Notes under the pieces: model-generated | Database searches by the model: none | The model's input: the letters and a program-made list of their open reading frames with translations, nothing else | What the model was told of the DNA's origin: nothing | DNA from: Candidatus Carbonibacillus altaicus | GTDB taxonomy: Bacteria; Bacillota; Bacilli; Thermicanales; DSM-22653 | Direction: 5' to 3' | Assembly (NCBI GenBank): GCA_003050645.1 | Contig: PEBX01000003.1 | Coordinates: forward strand, 1-64,000 | Length of the DNA: 64,000 nt | Shown here: piece after piece, positions 17,429 to 27,791 of the stretch | Numbering within the stretch: the first letter of the stretch is position 1 | Layout: the number at the start of each line of letters is the position of its first letter | Translations under genes and position numbers: made by a program

Positions 17429-20400
17429 TTATGCAAAATCAAAGAGCGACATCTGGTTTTCTTCTGGGAGATCGCCGAACACACCGAGCGTGCGCAAAGA
17501 CTCGATCATCGTGCGCGTGACGCGGGTTCTTTCCGCAAAATCCTGGATGGACAAAAAGGGGCCCTGCTCGCGGGCACGAGCGATGCTTTCCGCTGCCGCC
17601 TGACCCAGGCCGGAAAGCGCTGTAAAAGGCGGAAGGAGAGCACCATCCTGAATTAAAAACCGATCGGCAAAAGACCGATACAGATCGATCGATAAAAAGT
17701 GAAATCCGCGTCGATAAAATTCATAAGCAACTTCCAACACCGTCAGCAGCGCTTTTTCCTTTGCTGTCGCTTCATTCCCTTTTTGATGAATCTCTCGAAT
17801 CGCCCGGAGCACGGCACTTTCCCCGGCACCGATGAGTCCCAAATCAAAATCATCGGCGCGCACCGAAAAATACGTCGCGTAAAACTCGAGCGGCCGGTAC
17901 ACTTTAAAATAAGCAATGCGGAGCGCCATGAGCACATAGGCGACGGCATGGGCTTTCGGGAACATGTATTTTATTTTTTTGCACGACGTGAGATACCATT
18001 CCGGAACATGGTGCGCGCGCATCAACGCTTCATCTTCGGGTTTTAAGCCCTTCCCCTTACGAACGCTTTCCATAATACGGAAAGCATCTTTGGGCGGAAG
18101 GCCCTTATAGATCAGATATACCATAATATCGTCCCGACAACCGATGACATCTTTTAATTCAGCCTGTCCGCTTTGAATGACTTCTTGCGCATTGCCCAGC
18201 CAGACGTCTGTCCCGTGGGATAGACCCGATATTTGCACCAATTCAGCAAACGTCTTGGGCCTTGTTTCTTCCAGCATGCCCCGCACAAACCGCGTACCGA
18301 ATTCGGGGATCCCTAGCGTCCCCGTGCGCACATCGATTGCTTCCAGGCCGAGATTCTCACCCAGTACGTCCGTCCCTTGAAAGAGGCGCATCACCTTCGG
18401 GTCGGTCGGCGGCAGCGTGCGAGGGTCGATTCCAGATAGATCTTCGAGCATCCTGAGCACTGTCGGATCATCGTGGCCAAGTATATCGAGTTTAAGCAGT
18501 CGCCCACTGATGGCATGATAGTCAAAATGGGTCGTCGTCGTCTCCGAATTCGGATCATCGGCAGGACGCTGAATCGGTGTAAAATCGTGCACGTCGAGAT
18601 GCTGCGGAACGACCATGAGTCCTCCCGGGTGCTGCCCGGTCGTGCGTTTCGCACCGGCCGCACCGAGCGCCAGACGTTCCATCTCGACCTTTCTTACCGT
18701 CCGTCCGGTTTCTTCTAGATATTTACGGACAAATCCAAAGGCCGTTTTTTCCGCAACCGTGGAAATCGTTCCGGCGCGAAACACATAGCCTTTTCCGAAG
18801 AGTTCCTCCGTATACTTATGCGCGCGGGGTTGGTATTCTCCGGAAAAATTAAGATCGATATCCGGCACTTTATCCCCTTCAAACCCCATAAACGTCTCGA
18901 AAGGGATATCGTGGCCATCGCGATGAAGGGGCGCGCTACACTGCGGGCACGTTTTTTCGGGAAGATCAAAGCCGCTTCCGACGGAACCGCCTTGGACAAA
19001 CTCGGTATAATGACAGCTCGGGCAGACGTAATGCGGCGGGAGCGGGTTCACTTCGGTAATACCAAGCATCGTCGCCACGAATGAAGAGCCGACGGAACCG
19101 CGCGAACCGACGAGATACCCGTCATCGAGGGATCGTTTGACGAGCTTCTGGGCAATCAGGTAGATGACGGCAAACCCATTCCCGATAATGCTCGTAAGTT
19201 CCCGCTCCAGACGTTCTGCCACCAGAGGGGGAAGGACTTCGCCGTATATGTCCCGGGCCCGGTTTTCTGCAAGCCGACGCACCTCTTCCTCGGCCCCTTC
19301 GATCACCGGGGTAAAGAGGCCATCTGGAAACGGCTTTAAAGAAGGAATCTCGCGGGCGATGGAGCAGGGGTTATGAATCACGATCTCTTCCGCCACAGCG
19401 CGTTCCAGAAAAGAAAAACTCGCAAGCATCTCTTCGGTTGTACGGAAATGCTGGGAAGGGAGCGTCGCCGGATCGCGCGCGGGCATCCCGTTTTGGGCCC
19501 GTAGAAGAATCTCCCGGTAAATTTTATCCTGCGGATCGAGATGGTGCACATTACCCGTTGCCACGACGGGCTTTCCTAATCGTTTGGCGGTCGCGATGAT
19601 TTTTTTGAAAGCGCGTTCGATAGCTTTCATATCCGGAGCGACACCGCGATGAATGAGCGGCTCGTATATATCTGGTGGCAAAAGCTCGATATAATCATAA
19701 AAATGCATGACCCGCTCTAAATCTTGTTCCGTCTTATTGAGCGCCGTTTCAAACACTTCACCTTCATCGCAAGCACTGCCGATCAAAAGTCCGTGGCGGT
19801 GTTCGGCTAGCACGCTTTTTAAAATGCGCGGCTCGCGATAAAACGTTTCGAGATGCGAGATCGTAATCAAACGGTATAAATTTTTAAGGCCTTCCTCACT
19901 TTTGACGAGGAGCGTCGCATGAAACGGCCGCGATCGCATATGGCGATCGCCACCGGTAAACGTAGCGAGATCATCCTGTGTCAAGAGCCCCCGTTCCGCA
20001 AGTAAGCGGAGCATATGGGTAAAAATCTTCCCCGTCGCCTCCGCATCGTGGTCGGCCCGGTGATGCTGGGTGAGGGTGACGGAAAAATGTTTGGCGAGTG
20101 TATCCAGCCTGTGGTTTTTAAGTTCCGTAAGGAGCGCACGGGCAACTTCCAGCGTATCGATGACCGGTAGGTGCAGAGGCTTTAACCCGGCACGGTCGAG
20201 AGAGACATTTAAAAAGCCTATATCAAATCGCGCATTGTGCGCGACCAATGTGGCCTCGCCTACAAACGCGACAAACGATTGAAGGACCTCCGGAAGGGGT
20301 GGTGCATCTTTTAACATCTGATCGGTGATGCCAGTGAGCGCCACGATTTTTGCAGGAAGTGGCTCCGCGTAGTGGGCAAAGCTTTGAAAACGATCGACGA

Positions 20401-21787
20401 TTTTTCCTTCTTTTAATTTGACCGCACCGATTTCAATGATCGTATCCGTATCCTGCGAAAGCCCCGTCGTCTCGACATCAAAGACTACGTACGTATCGGT
20501 TTCTAGACGCCTCCCGCGTCGGGGAAGGTGGATCATTCCTACGCCATCGTCGACGATATACGCTTCCATGCCGAAAATGACTTTGACCCCGAATGTTTTT
20601 CCGGCTTCGTACGCTTCGGGAAAAGCCTGCGCCACACCGTGATCGGTGATGGCGACCGCTTCATGACCGTAGGCATGAGCCCGTTTTACCGCCGCCGCCG
20701 GTGCAAGTGGTGCATCCATGGCGCTCATCGTCGTATGAAGATGTAGCTCAACCCGTTTGTTAGGCGCGGTATCCGTGCGCTCGGGGACGATGAGACGGCT
20801 TATATCTTGTGCTACCATGACGTTTTCCCGCTCAAAGGCATCTTCCTGCACCGACCCGCGCACTTTGAGCCAGTCACCGATCGCGACCTTGGAAAGCGCT
20901 TCTTTTTCCACATCGCTTCTCGCAAACACTTTTACGCCGAGCGCGTCTTCATCATCGGTGAGCTTCAGCATAAAAAGCGTCCCGCCGTTTTTAAGTTCTC
21001 GCACATCTTTCGCGAACACGCGACCGGCGATCACGGCGCGCGGGGTGGGATCCTGAATGTGGCTTAAGGGGACCGTTTCTCCGGTAACCGCTTTACCTAA
21101 AATGACGCTCCCGTCGGCAGTCCCGTTGTGACTGCCGGCATCATCCTTTTTCGATCGTGAATCGTTCGGATGCTCGAGCATGAGTTCATCGATAAAGGGG
21201 GCAACCGCTTCTTCCTGAACGCTCGTTTTGATGATGTCGAGCGCCTCTCGGTCAAGCTCGGGGACATACGTAAACGGAGGCAATATCAGGCCTGCTCCAT
21301 AACGTTTCCAGAAGGTTTCCATGCGCGCGTTCGCATGAAGCGCATTTAAAAATTTGAGCGCATCGTCGTGTCGGACACCGATCACGAGGCGGCCATCCGT
21401 AAGGCGCGGCGGTTTCTCGTCGAGCATGGCCAGAAGTTGTGGTTCATGAACTTTAAGCCAGTGCAAAAAGCCGGGCCAGTAGTGCCCGATGACCTCTTCC
21501 AACGCCGGAGGCTCTGGTAAGGCCAGACTTAAGTGCATCTCTGTATGAATCGGACCGCCCGCATGCGCTTCGTAAACTGTTCGCACCTTTTCTTCCCAGC
21601 GTAAAAAGGGCAACACTTGAAAAAGCCCGGACGCTGTGAATGCAAAAACCCAGCGGCGCGCCTCCGGTTCGACCAGCAGTCGCTCAAGCGTGAGATGCCG
21701 GAGCGCCGCATAAGCATCTGCATCATCGGGAGGAATACGCGAAACAAGCGCGCGCAGCGGATCATGAAGCTCGCGAATTTCGCTCAT
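17429..21787 (-). CDS. polC: DNA polymerase III alpha subunit, PolC type
   Basis: The replicative polymerase of low-GC Gram-positive bacteria, 1452 residues as expected. Domains in order: an N-terminal tau-binding-like region (1-200), a variable linker, an OB fold (about 246-330), a PHP domain (HLHT at 349-352) interrupted by a DEDD proofreading exonuclease (about 433-600; FDVETTG with Asp437 and Glu439), then the palm with PDIDLNFSG and a four-cysteine zinc motif (CPSC and CPQC), and the C-terminal fingers and beta-clamp motif (QMSLF at the end). ATG start follows AAAGGAG. It is last of the housekeeping cluster after proS, as in Bacillus. Confidence 0.97.
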   Translation of the reverse strand: MSEIRELHDPLRALVSRIPPDDADAYAALRHLTLERLLVEPEARRWVFAFTASGLFQVLPFLRWEEKVRTVYEAHAGGPIHTEMHLSLALPEPPALEEVIGHYWPGFLHWLKVHEPQLLAMLDEKPPRLTDGRLVIGVRHDDALKFLNALHANARMETFWKRYGAGLILPPFTYVPELDREALDIIKTSVQEEAVAPFIDELMLEHPNDSRSKKDDAGSHNGTADGSVILGKAVTGETVPLSHIQDPTPRAVIAGRVFAKDVRELKNGGTLFMLKLTDDEDALGVKVFARSDVEKEALSKVAIGDWLKVRGSVQEDAFERENVMVAQDISRLIVPERTDTAPNKRVELHLHTTMSAMDAPLAPAAAVKRAHAYGHEAVAITDHGVAQAFPEAYEAGKTFGVKVIFGMEAYIVDDGVGMIHLPRRGRRLETDTYVVFDVETTGLSQDTDTIIEIGAVKLKEGKIVDRFQSFAHYAEPLPAKIVALTGITDQMLKDAPPLPEVLQSFVAFVGEATLVAHNARFDIGFLNVSLDRAGLKPLHLPVIDTLEVARALLTELKNHRLDTLAKHFSVTLTQHHRADHDAEATGKIFTHMLRLLAERGLLTQDDLATFTGGDRHMRSRPFHATLLVKSEEGLKNLYRLITISHLETFYREPRILKSVLAEHRHGLLIGSACDEGEVFETALNKTEQDLERVMHFYDYIELLPPDIYEPLIHRGVAPDMKAIERAFKKIIATAKRLGKPVVATGNVHHLDPQDKIYREILLRAQNGMPARDPATLPSQHFRTTEEMLASFSFLERAVAEEIVIHNPCSIAREIPSLKPFPDGLFTPVIEGAEEEVRRLAENRARDIYGEVLPPLVAERLERELTSIIGNGFAVIYLIAQKLVKRSLDDGYLVGSRGSVGSSFVATMLGITEVNPLPPHYVCPSCHYTEFVQGGSVGSGFDLPEKTCPQCSAPLHRDGHDIPFETFMGFEGDKVPDIDLNFSGEYQPRAHKYTEELFGKGYVFRAGTISTVAEKTAFGFVRKYLEETGRTVRKVEMERLALGAAGAKRTTGQHPGGLMVVPQHLDVHDFTPIQRPADDPNSETTTTHFDYHAISGRLLKLDILGHDDPTVLRMLEDLSGIDPRTLPPTDPKVMRLFQGTDVLGENLGLEAIDVRTGTLGIPEFGTRFVRGMLEETRPKTFAELVQISGLSHGTDVWLGNAQEVIQSGQAELKDVIGCRDDIMVYLIYKGLPPKDAFRIMESVRKGKGLKPEDEALMRAHHVPEWYLTSCKKIKYMFPKAHAVAYVLMALRIAYFKVYRPLEFYATYFSVRADDFDLGLIGAGESAVLRAIREIHQKGNEATAKEKALLTVLEVAYEFYRRGFHFLSIDLYRSFADRFLIQDGALLPPFTALSGLGQAAAESIARAREQGPFLSIQDFAERTRVTRTMIESLRTLGVFGDLPEENQMSLFDFA

Positions 21788-21837
21788 CCTGCCCCGCTCC
21801 TTTACCTATACGATCATACCGTTTTATTAATGCACAT

Positions 21838-23589
21838 TCAGTCTTCATCCGCGACAAGTGCAGATACATCATGTTTGAGGTTACGTAACAGTGGCTCCAA
21901 TTCATTCCGTGACACTTTATACGTCTGCCCTGTTTTTCTAACCTTTATTTCAAAAAGTCCCTGCGCACTATCTTTACCGACGACGACCCTGAGCGGAATG
22001 CCGATGAGATCGGCATCTTTAAACTTCACGCCGGCGCGCTCACTGCGATCGTCATACAACACTTCCCATCCAGAGTCTCTAAGCTCCGCATAAAGCGCCT
22101 CACCGAGAGAACGCTGCCCTTCGTCCTGCTCGGAAGCGACGATGAGATGCACCTCAAAGGGGGCAATAGCCATCGGCCAGATGATCCCCTCGGCATCGTG
22201 CGACTGTTCGATCGCCGCCTGCATTACCCGGGAAATACCGATGCCGTACGATCCCATTATCATCTCCCGCGCTATACCTTCTTCATCCAGATACGTTGCA
22301 CCAAGCGCTCGCGAATATTTGCTACCCAGTTTGAAGACGTGACCGACTTCGATCCCCTGTGTAAACTGGAGCGGTGCATCGCAGCGCGGGCAGCGGTCGC
22401 CGTGCATGGCCACGCGTAAATCGGCATAGAGATCGACCTTAAAATCGCGCTCGGGGTTGACTTCAATGTAATGCCAGTCGTCACGGTTTGCGCCCGTCGA
22501 AGCTCTGCGCATGGTGGAGATGGCCCAGTCGGCAATAATTTTAATCCCGGTTATGCCGATCGGGCCGACAAACCCTGGAGACGTCTGGAACAGACGGCGA
22601 ATATCTTCTTCACTCGCCATCTCTACCTGCCTTGCACCAAGTACGTTTTTCACTTTGACTTCATTCATCTGATGGTCGCCGCGAATGAGCACGAGCACCG
22701 GCTCACCATCGGCCATGACGACTACATTTTTAATGATATCCGCTTCCTTAAGACCCAGCATGCGGGCCTGCTCGGCGACGGTGCGAATGCCCGGAGTTGG
22801 TACTTCCTTTCGTGGCGGAAGCTCTTCCGCATCCAGCACATCATCCCGTATCACCGTATCCGGCTTAGGCGGAGAGACTTCACATCGTTCGACGTTCGCC
22901 GCATAATCACAGGCACTGCAGTAGGCGATCGTATCTTCGCCAACCGAAGATAGAACCATGAACTCGTGATTGTGCGAACCGCCGATCGCTCCAGAATCTG
23001 CCTCTACAGCGCGAAAACTTAAGCCCAGCCGTTGAAAGATACGCTCGTAGGCATGATACATCGCCCAGTAACTTTGATCCAGCCCTTCTTCATCGCGGTC
23101 GAAGGAGTAGGCATCTTTCATGATGAACTCTCTACCTCGCAAGAGACCGAAGCGCGGACGGTATTCGTCGCGATATTTTGTTTGAATTTGATAAAGAATG
23201 AGCGGCAGGCGTTTGTACGTCTTAACCTCGTCGCGTACGAGCGCGGTGATCACTTCTTCATGCGTCGGGCCGAGGGCAAAAAGTCGTTCGTGCCGATCTT
23301 TTAACTTCATCATGAGCGGCCCGTAGTCATCCCAGCGGCCCGTCGCCTGCCAGAGTTCTTGCGGCTGCAGAGCGGGAAGGAGCACGGCTTGTCCACCGAT
23401 CGCATCCATTTCTTCCTGCACAATACGCATAATTTTATTCAGCACGCGATAGGCAAGCGGAAGATAACTGTATACACCGGAAGAAAGCTGACGGATGTAT
23501 CCGGCCCGTAAAAGGAGCTGATGACTTACCACGTCTGCATCTCTGGGTACTTCTCGCATGGTCGGAATAAACGCTTGGGACTGTCTCAT
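21838..23589 (-). CDS. proS: prolyl-tRNA synthetase (bacterial type, with editing domain)
   Basis: A 583-residue class II aminoacyl-tRNA synthetase. The catalytic core carries motif 2 around RFGLLRGREFIMKDAYSFD and motif 3 near MGSYGIGISR. Between them lies the INS editing domain (about 225-405), which removes mischarged alanine and defines the long bacterial-type ProRS. A C-terminal anticodon-binding domain ends the protein. The start is the ATG at 23589. It stands between ispG and polC. The 79-base gap upstream is too short for a T-box and contains a 28-base repeat shared with the rpsB promoter region. Confidence 0.96.
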   Translation of the reverse strand: MRQSQAFIPTMREVPRDADVVSHQLLLRAGYIRQLSSGVYSYLPLAYRVLNKIMRIVQEEMDAIGGQAVLLPALQPQELWQATGRWDDYGPLMMKLKDRHERLFALGPTHEEVITALVRDEVKTYKRLPLILYQIQTKYRDEYRPRFGLLRGREFIMKDAYSFDRDEEGLDQSYWAMYHAYERIFQRLGLSFRAVEADSGAIGGSHNHEFMVLSSVGEDTIAYCSACDYAANVERCEVSPPKPDTVIRDDVLDAEELPPRKEVPTPGIRTVAEQARMLGLKEADIIKNVVVMADGEPVLVLIRGDHQMNEVKVKNVLGARQVEMASEEDIRRLFQTSPGFVGPIGITGIKIIADWAISTMRRASTGANRDDWHYIEVNPERDFKVDLYADLRVAMHGDRCPRCDAPLQFTQGIEVGHVFKLGSKYSRALGATYLDEEGIAREMIMGSYGIGISRVMQAAIEQSHDAEGIIWPMAIAPFEVHLIVASEQDEGQRSLGEALYAELRDSGWEVLYDDRSERAGVKFKDADLIGIPLRVVVGKDSAQGLFEIKVRKTGQTYKVSRNELEPLLRNLKHDVSALVADED

Positions 23590-23634
23590 CGTCTAAAGGG
23601 TCGCCTCCATCCTGCACCTAACCTACTATCCTAG

Positions 23635-23662
23635 CCTGAAATAGGTTGCACCGTTTCATCCT
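23635..23662. repeat. 28-bp repeated element, copy 1 (upstream of proS)
   Basis: A 28-base sequence beginning CCTGAAATAGG and ending GTTTCATCCT is present here and again at 32603-32630 with 27 of 28 bases identical, differing only at 23651 (C here, T there). It lies between ispG and proS, 46 bases before the proS start. It contains no obvious long hairpin. Function unknown. Confidence 0.8.
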
Positions 23663-23668
23663 AAAAGA

Positions 23669-24844
23669 TCATCCTTGTTTCCCATGGGGCGCGATCCGAT
23701 CATTCGTCGCCCGGTCGTGTCCATCAAAGAGCGACGCTTGGGAGACGTGCACGGGTTCTTTTTCTTGCGCTTTCTGTTCGAGACGTTCTTTTTCCATGGC
23801 ATAAATCTCTTCCATGAGTGCGTCAAACAGCTGATTTTCAGGAACTTTTTTCAATATTTTACCATGCTTGAAAATGAGGCCTTCACCGTGACCGCCAGCA
23901 ATACCGATATCGGCTTCCCGCGCCTCTCCCGGACCATTCACTGCGCAACCCATCACGGCAATCTTCCAGGGGTGCTTTAAGTGGCTCGTCGCTTCTTCCA
24001 CACGGTTCGCAAGCCCGATCAAGTCGATCGCGACCCGGCCGCAAGAAGGACAGGCGACAACGATCGGATCGCTGGCGGCGATGCCTAAACTTTTTAAAAT
24101 ATTTTTGGCGACTTTAATTTCTTCTACCGGATCCGCCGCTAAAGAAACGCGAATCGTATCCCCGATCCCTCGCGACAGAACCGAACCGATCCCGACCGCA
24201 GACTTAATACCACCGCTAAAAGCCGTACCTGCTTCGGTCACCCCGACGTGAAGCGGATACGGGCGGAGCCCGGCCATTTTGGTGTACGCTTCAATCATCG
24301 TCGGGACATCCGTAGACTTGAGCGAAACGGCTATGTCATAAAAACCGAGGTCTTCTAAAATCTCTATATGCCCCATCGCGCTTTCTACGAGCGCATCCGC
24401 GGTCGGATACCCGTATTTTTCTAAGAGTCTGCGTTCCACGGAGCCGGAGTTGACACCGATACGGATCGGGACACCACGCTCTCGACACGCCTCGACAACC
24501 GCTTTTACCTTTTCTTTGGAGCCGATATTGCCGGGATTGATGCGAATCTTATCGACGCCTGCTTCCAGTGCTTTTAAGGCCAGCCGGTAATCAAAATGAA
24601 TGTCGGCGACGATCGGGAGCGGCGAGCGTGCTTTGATACTTTTTAGCGCATGCGCAGCATCTTCATTCACCACGGCCAGCCGAACGATCTGGCAGCCTGC
24701 ATCTTTGAGCGCTTCGATTTGTTTGAGCGTCGCTTCCACATCACGCGTATCTGTATTGGTCATCGATTGAATGACTACATGTTTGGAACCGCCGATCTGT
24801 ACCCCGCCGACCTGGATCGACCGTGTCATCTCCCGCGTGTACAT
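23669..24844 (-). CDS. ispG: 4-hydroxy-3-methylbut-2-en-1-yl diphosphate synthase
   Basis: A 391-residue IspG/GcpE, the penultimate enzyme of the MEP isoprenoid pathway, which reductively opens MEcPP to HMBPP using a 4Fe-4S cluster. The N-terminal TIM-barrel binds substrate; the C-terminal domain has the cluster ligands Cys265 and Cys268 (CPSCGR), Cys300 and Glu307 ([10 protein letters not shown]). It is a single-unit bacterial type. In B. subtilis ispG lies elsewhere; here it is inserted between rseP and proS, close to dxr of the same pathway, so two MEP enzymes plus the prenyl-using uppS are co-transcribed. Confidence 0.95.
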   Translation of the reverse strand: MYTREMTRSIQVGGVQIGGSKHVVIQSMTNTDTRDVEATLKQIEALKDAGCQIVRLAVVNEDAAHALKSIKARSPLPIVADIHFDYRLALKALEAGVDKIRINPGNIGSKEKVKAVVEACRERGVPIRIGVNSGSVERRLLEKYGYPTADALVESAMGHIEILEDLGFYDIAVSLKSTDVPTMIEAYTKMAGLRPYPLHVGVTEAGTAFSGGIKSAVGIGSVLSRGIGDTIRVSLAADPVEEIKVAKNILKSLGIAASDPIVVACPSCGRVAIDLIGLANRVEEATSHLKHPWKIAVMGCAVNGPGEAREADIGIAGGHGEGLIFKHGKILKKVPENQLFDALMEEIYAMEKERLEQKAQEKEPVHVSQASLFDGHDRATNDRIAPHGKQG

Positions 24845-24882
24845 GAAAAACCCTCTCCTTTACATGATGGATTGTATTGAAA

Positions 24883-26403
24883 CTAAAATAACTTTTGAAT
24901 ATCGTTCCAGGTCACGACGATAATCAGCAAAATAAGGAGAGCAAAGCCGATCAGGTGTACAAAACCTTCTTTCGACTGGTCGATCGGTCGGCCGCGCAAC
25001 GCTTCGATCAAAAGAAAGAGCATCCGACCGCCGTCTAGCGCAGGAAACGGAAGCGCATTGATAATCCCCAGGTTAACACTGAGAAGCGCCGTCCAGAGAA
25101 TGAGGGTCGACAGCCCCCGTCCGGCCGCATCACCGGTCAGTTTGAAAATGGCGACCGGTCCACCGACCTGATCCAGTGGGTGGCTCGATGTAAAGAGCGA
25201 TCCCAGTGAAACGAATATCCGTTCGATCCAGAGCATCGTCTCCTTGGGCCCACTGAGTATGATCGATCCGATCGAATAATCCCGGAGCTGCGTGATACCG
25301 ATCCGCCCTTCTTCTGTGAGTGTGAGCGTATGCCCTTTTAAATCATAGCGAATGTCTTTGATGACCGGTGCGTCCCCCTGCGCACGCACAACGGAAAGGG
25401 TGATCGTCTGCCCACCAAGCTCCGCAAGAAGCTTTTCTGCTTGCGTAAGAGACGTTAAACGTTCACCGCCTATCGCCACGACCTCATCGCCCGGCACCAA
25501 TTCAATTTGATTCGTATCCGATACGAAAGAGACGTAAAAAGCGCGTTCCGCAGTCACATCGATCGTATACTGGGCACCATCCCGTTCGATGACGAGTTTT
25601 AAGGTCTGACCGGGATGTCCGGCAACAAGACTCTGCAGTTCCACCCAGGAGTTGACCGATTTCCCATTTAAAGAAACAATCTTATCCCCTGCCTTTAATC
25701 CGGCCAGCTCAGCCGGCATACCACTGACGACCGAACCGACCACCGGTTCGTACGTCTGTACACCGTTCATGGCAGCAAGCACGGTAAAGAGCACCATGCT
25801 GAGCAGGATATTGGCAAGCGGTCCGGCTAAGAGTGTAAGAAAACGCTGCATGATCGTCTTGGAGCCGAATTGACGGTCGCGTGGCGCGATTTGCATGGCA
25901 TCCCCGTGCTGAATGATGTTCGCCTGTGGAAAAACCCGATAGCGAACGCGCGCACGGTTTTCCTCACTCTCTTCTGCCCCATCTGGTGCCTTGAGCGCCG
26001 CCTCCTCGTGCGGCAAAACTTCGATCCAGAGCCCATCTTCCAGATCCGCCTTTTCGACGATGACCGCTTCTCCTTCGCCGGGACGGCTCTCGCTATCCAG
26101 GATGATATCGGTCACGCGTTCATCCTGATCAAACAGAAGACGAACCTGTGTCCCGCTCTGGATCGTCTGACTCTCGCCGTCTTCGCCCGCCATACGCACA
26201 TACCCACCGAGCGGGAGCAGGCGGATCGTCCAGAGCGTCTCACTGCGTTTAAAGGAAAAAAGTTTGGGGCCAAAGCCGATGGCAAATTCTCGCGCCAGTA
26301 TGCCGGCACGGCGCGCCATCCAGTAATGTCCAAATTCGTGTACAAAAACGAGGAGACCAAAGACTACGATAAAGGCGATCACTGTATTTAACGTGACGCT
26401 CAT
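24883..26403 (-). CDS. rseP: site-2 zinc metalloprotease RseP/RasP
   Basis: A 506-residue intramembrane protease cleaving anti-sigma factors and signal-peptide remnants. The zinc site HEFGH is at 22-26 in the first helix and the third ligand is in the LDGG motif near the C-terminus. Between the membrane segments are a soluble insertion (about 75-180), a canonical PDZ domain (about 205-285) and a second PDZ-like stretch (about 290-345, with LVPGDEVVAIGGERL). B. subtilis RasP is about 420 residues; the extra length seems to come from the second PDZ unit. It stands between dxr and ispG. Confidence 0.93.
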   Translation of the reverse strand: MSVTLNTVIAFIVVFGLLVFVHEFGHYWMARRAGILAREFAIGFGPKLFSFKRSETLWTIRLLPLGGYVRMAGEDGESQTIQSGTQVRLLFDQDERVTDIILDSESRPGEGEAVIVEKADLEDGLWIEVLPHEEAALKAPDGAEESEENRARVRYRVFPQANIIQHGDAMQIAPRDRQFGSKTIMQRFLTLLAGPLANILLSMVLFTVLAAMNGVQTYEPVVGSVVSGMPAELAGLKAGDKIVSLNGKSVNSWVELQSLVAGHPGQTLKLVIERDGAQYTIDVTAERAFYVSFVSDTNQIELVPGDEVVAIGGERLTSLTQAEKLLAELGGQTITLSVVRAQGDAPVIKDIRYDLKGHTLTLTEEGRIGITQLRDYSIGSIILSGPKETMLWIERIFVSLGSLFTSSHPLDQVGGPVAIFKLTGDAAGRGLSTLILWTALLSVNLGIINALPFPALDGGRMLFLLIEALRGRPIDQSKEGFVHLIGFALLILLIIVVTWNDIQKLF

Positions 26404-26463
26404 GGCAGAGAGCTCCTTTCAACATCGCATCCGAGTCACATCATCGGATGGATTTAAATTTCA

Positions 26464-26540
26464 CCCTATTGAAGACTACCTCTTTAAGGATACACCCTAT
26501 TTTAAGACTACGTCCTGTTGAAGACTACATCCTATTCTCG
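26464..26540. repeat. 17-bp imperfect tandem repeat at the dxr-rseP junction
   Basis: On the minus strand four to five head-to-tail units of about 17 bases related to AAYAGGRYGTAGTCTTM cover the last dxr codons, the dxr TAG stop (26525-26527) and most of the gap to rseP. One unit carries a small deletion. It looks like local tandem duplication of the end of dxr. Confidence 0.7.
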
Positions 26541-27730
26541 AAGCTACCGGCCCATTTTTGCGCTTCTTCTTCCGCTGCACGCCTCGCCCACTGATCGACT
26601 TCACGAATCGTCTCCAGCGAATCTAGTTGACATACCTGGTGACGACTGAGTACATTTTCCACAATCGGCTCGATGGCAAAAAAGGGGATCTTCTCACTGA
26701 GTACAAGTCTCACTGCCACCTCATTGGCGGCATTTAAGACCGCCGGGTACGACCGGCCCAGGCGCCCTGCTTCATAAGCCAGCTTGAGCGCCGGATAACG
26801 GTTAAAATCGACTGGGCGAAAGGATAGTTTGTGGATTTCCAGCCAGTTGAGCCGCTTTGGCGCAAAGCGCACGCGTTCGGGGTAGGTGAGCGCATACTGG
26901 ATCGGAAGACGCATATCTACCGGTGCCATTTCAGCAATGAAATGGCCATCGATTAATTCTACCATACAATGTACAATACTTTCATCATGAAGCATGACAT
27001 CGATCGCATCGAAGGGGAGAGAAAAAAGCCAGTGCGCTTCGATCACTTCCAAACCTTTATTCATCATCGTGGCCGAATCGATGGTCAGTTTATTCCCCAT
27101 TTTCCAGTTCGGGTGTTTGAGTGCATCTTGCACGCGGACGTGTTTTAGATCGTCACGGCTCTTGTCGCGCAGCGCCCCGCCTGAGGCGGTAAGGACGACG
27201 CGTTCGACTTCCTCACGCGGGGTGTTCAAAAGCACCTGAAAAAGCGCCGCATGCTCACTGTCGACCGGGAGAAGTCTAACGCCTCTGTACGCGACTTCCT
27301 TCATGACGATCTCGCCTGCAGCAACGAGCACTTCTTTGTTGGCAAGGGCCACATCGATCCCGCTTCGAATAGCCTGAAGAGTCGGCGCCACACCAGCAAA
27401 ACCGACGAGCGCGCTCATCACCCGTTCTACACCCGGCGCGGTAGCACACGCTACTGCACCTTCTTCACCAACCGCGATCTCCACCCCTTCCAGGGCACCT
27501 TTTAAAACAGGATCCTCTTCTGCTATCGCCAAGAGTATATCTCGTGCCACATCATCCTGAACCGATACACAACTCGGTCGATAGCGGATGATCTGTTTTG
27601 CAAGTCGCTCCACCCTGCGTCCGGCCACAAGTGATATGACGTTAAATCGATCGGGATGCGCATCAATGACGGAAAGCGTCTGCTCCCCGATCGAACCAGT
27701 TGATCCTAATATCGCAACGCCTGTCATCAT
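26525..27730 (-). CDS. dxr: 1-deoxy-D-xylulose 5-phosphate reductoisomerase
   Basis: A 401-residue MEP-pathway enzyme converting DXP to MEP with NADPH and a divalent metal. The N-terminal nucleotide-binding motif GSTGSIG (9-15) and the catalytic LPVDSEHAALFQ and SGGALRDKS stretches are present. It sits between cdsA and rseP as in Bacillus. The second codon is also ATG, so the exact start is uncertain by one residue. The last codons lie in a tandem repeat that continues into the intergenic region. Confidence 0.95.
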   Translation of the reverse strand: MMTGVAILGSTGSIGEQTLSVIDAHPDRFNVISLVAGRRVERLAKQIIRYRPSCVSVQDDVARDILLAIAEEDPVLKGALEGVEIAVGEEGAVACATAPGVERVMSALVGFAGVAPTLQAIRSGIDVALANKEVLVAAGEIVMKEVAYRGVRLLPVDSEHAALFQVLLNTPREEVERVVLTASGGALRDKSRDDLKHVRVQDALKHPNWKMGNKLTIDSATMMNKGLEVIEAHWLFSLPFDAIDVMLHDESIVHCMVELIDGHFIAEMAPVDMRLPIQYALTYPERVRFAPKRLNWLEIHKLSFRPVDFNRYPALKLAYEAGRLGRSYPAVLNAANEVAVRLVLSEKIPFFAIEPIVENVLSRHQVCQLDSLETIREVDQWARRAAEEEAQKWAGSFENRM

Positions 27731-27791
27731 GTTCCCCTTTCATAAACACAATACCGTATACGTCGTAGCACTTCTGCTGATTCAGTAAAAG

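Noticed and set aside
23590-23668. T-box leader for proS
   Set aside because: The gap is only 79 bases and lacks a T-box sequence or specifier hairpin.
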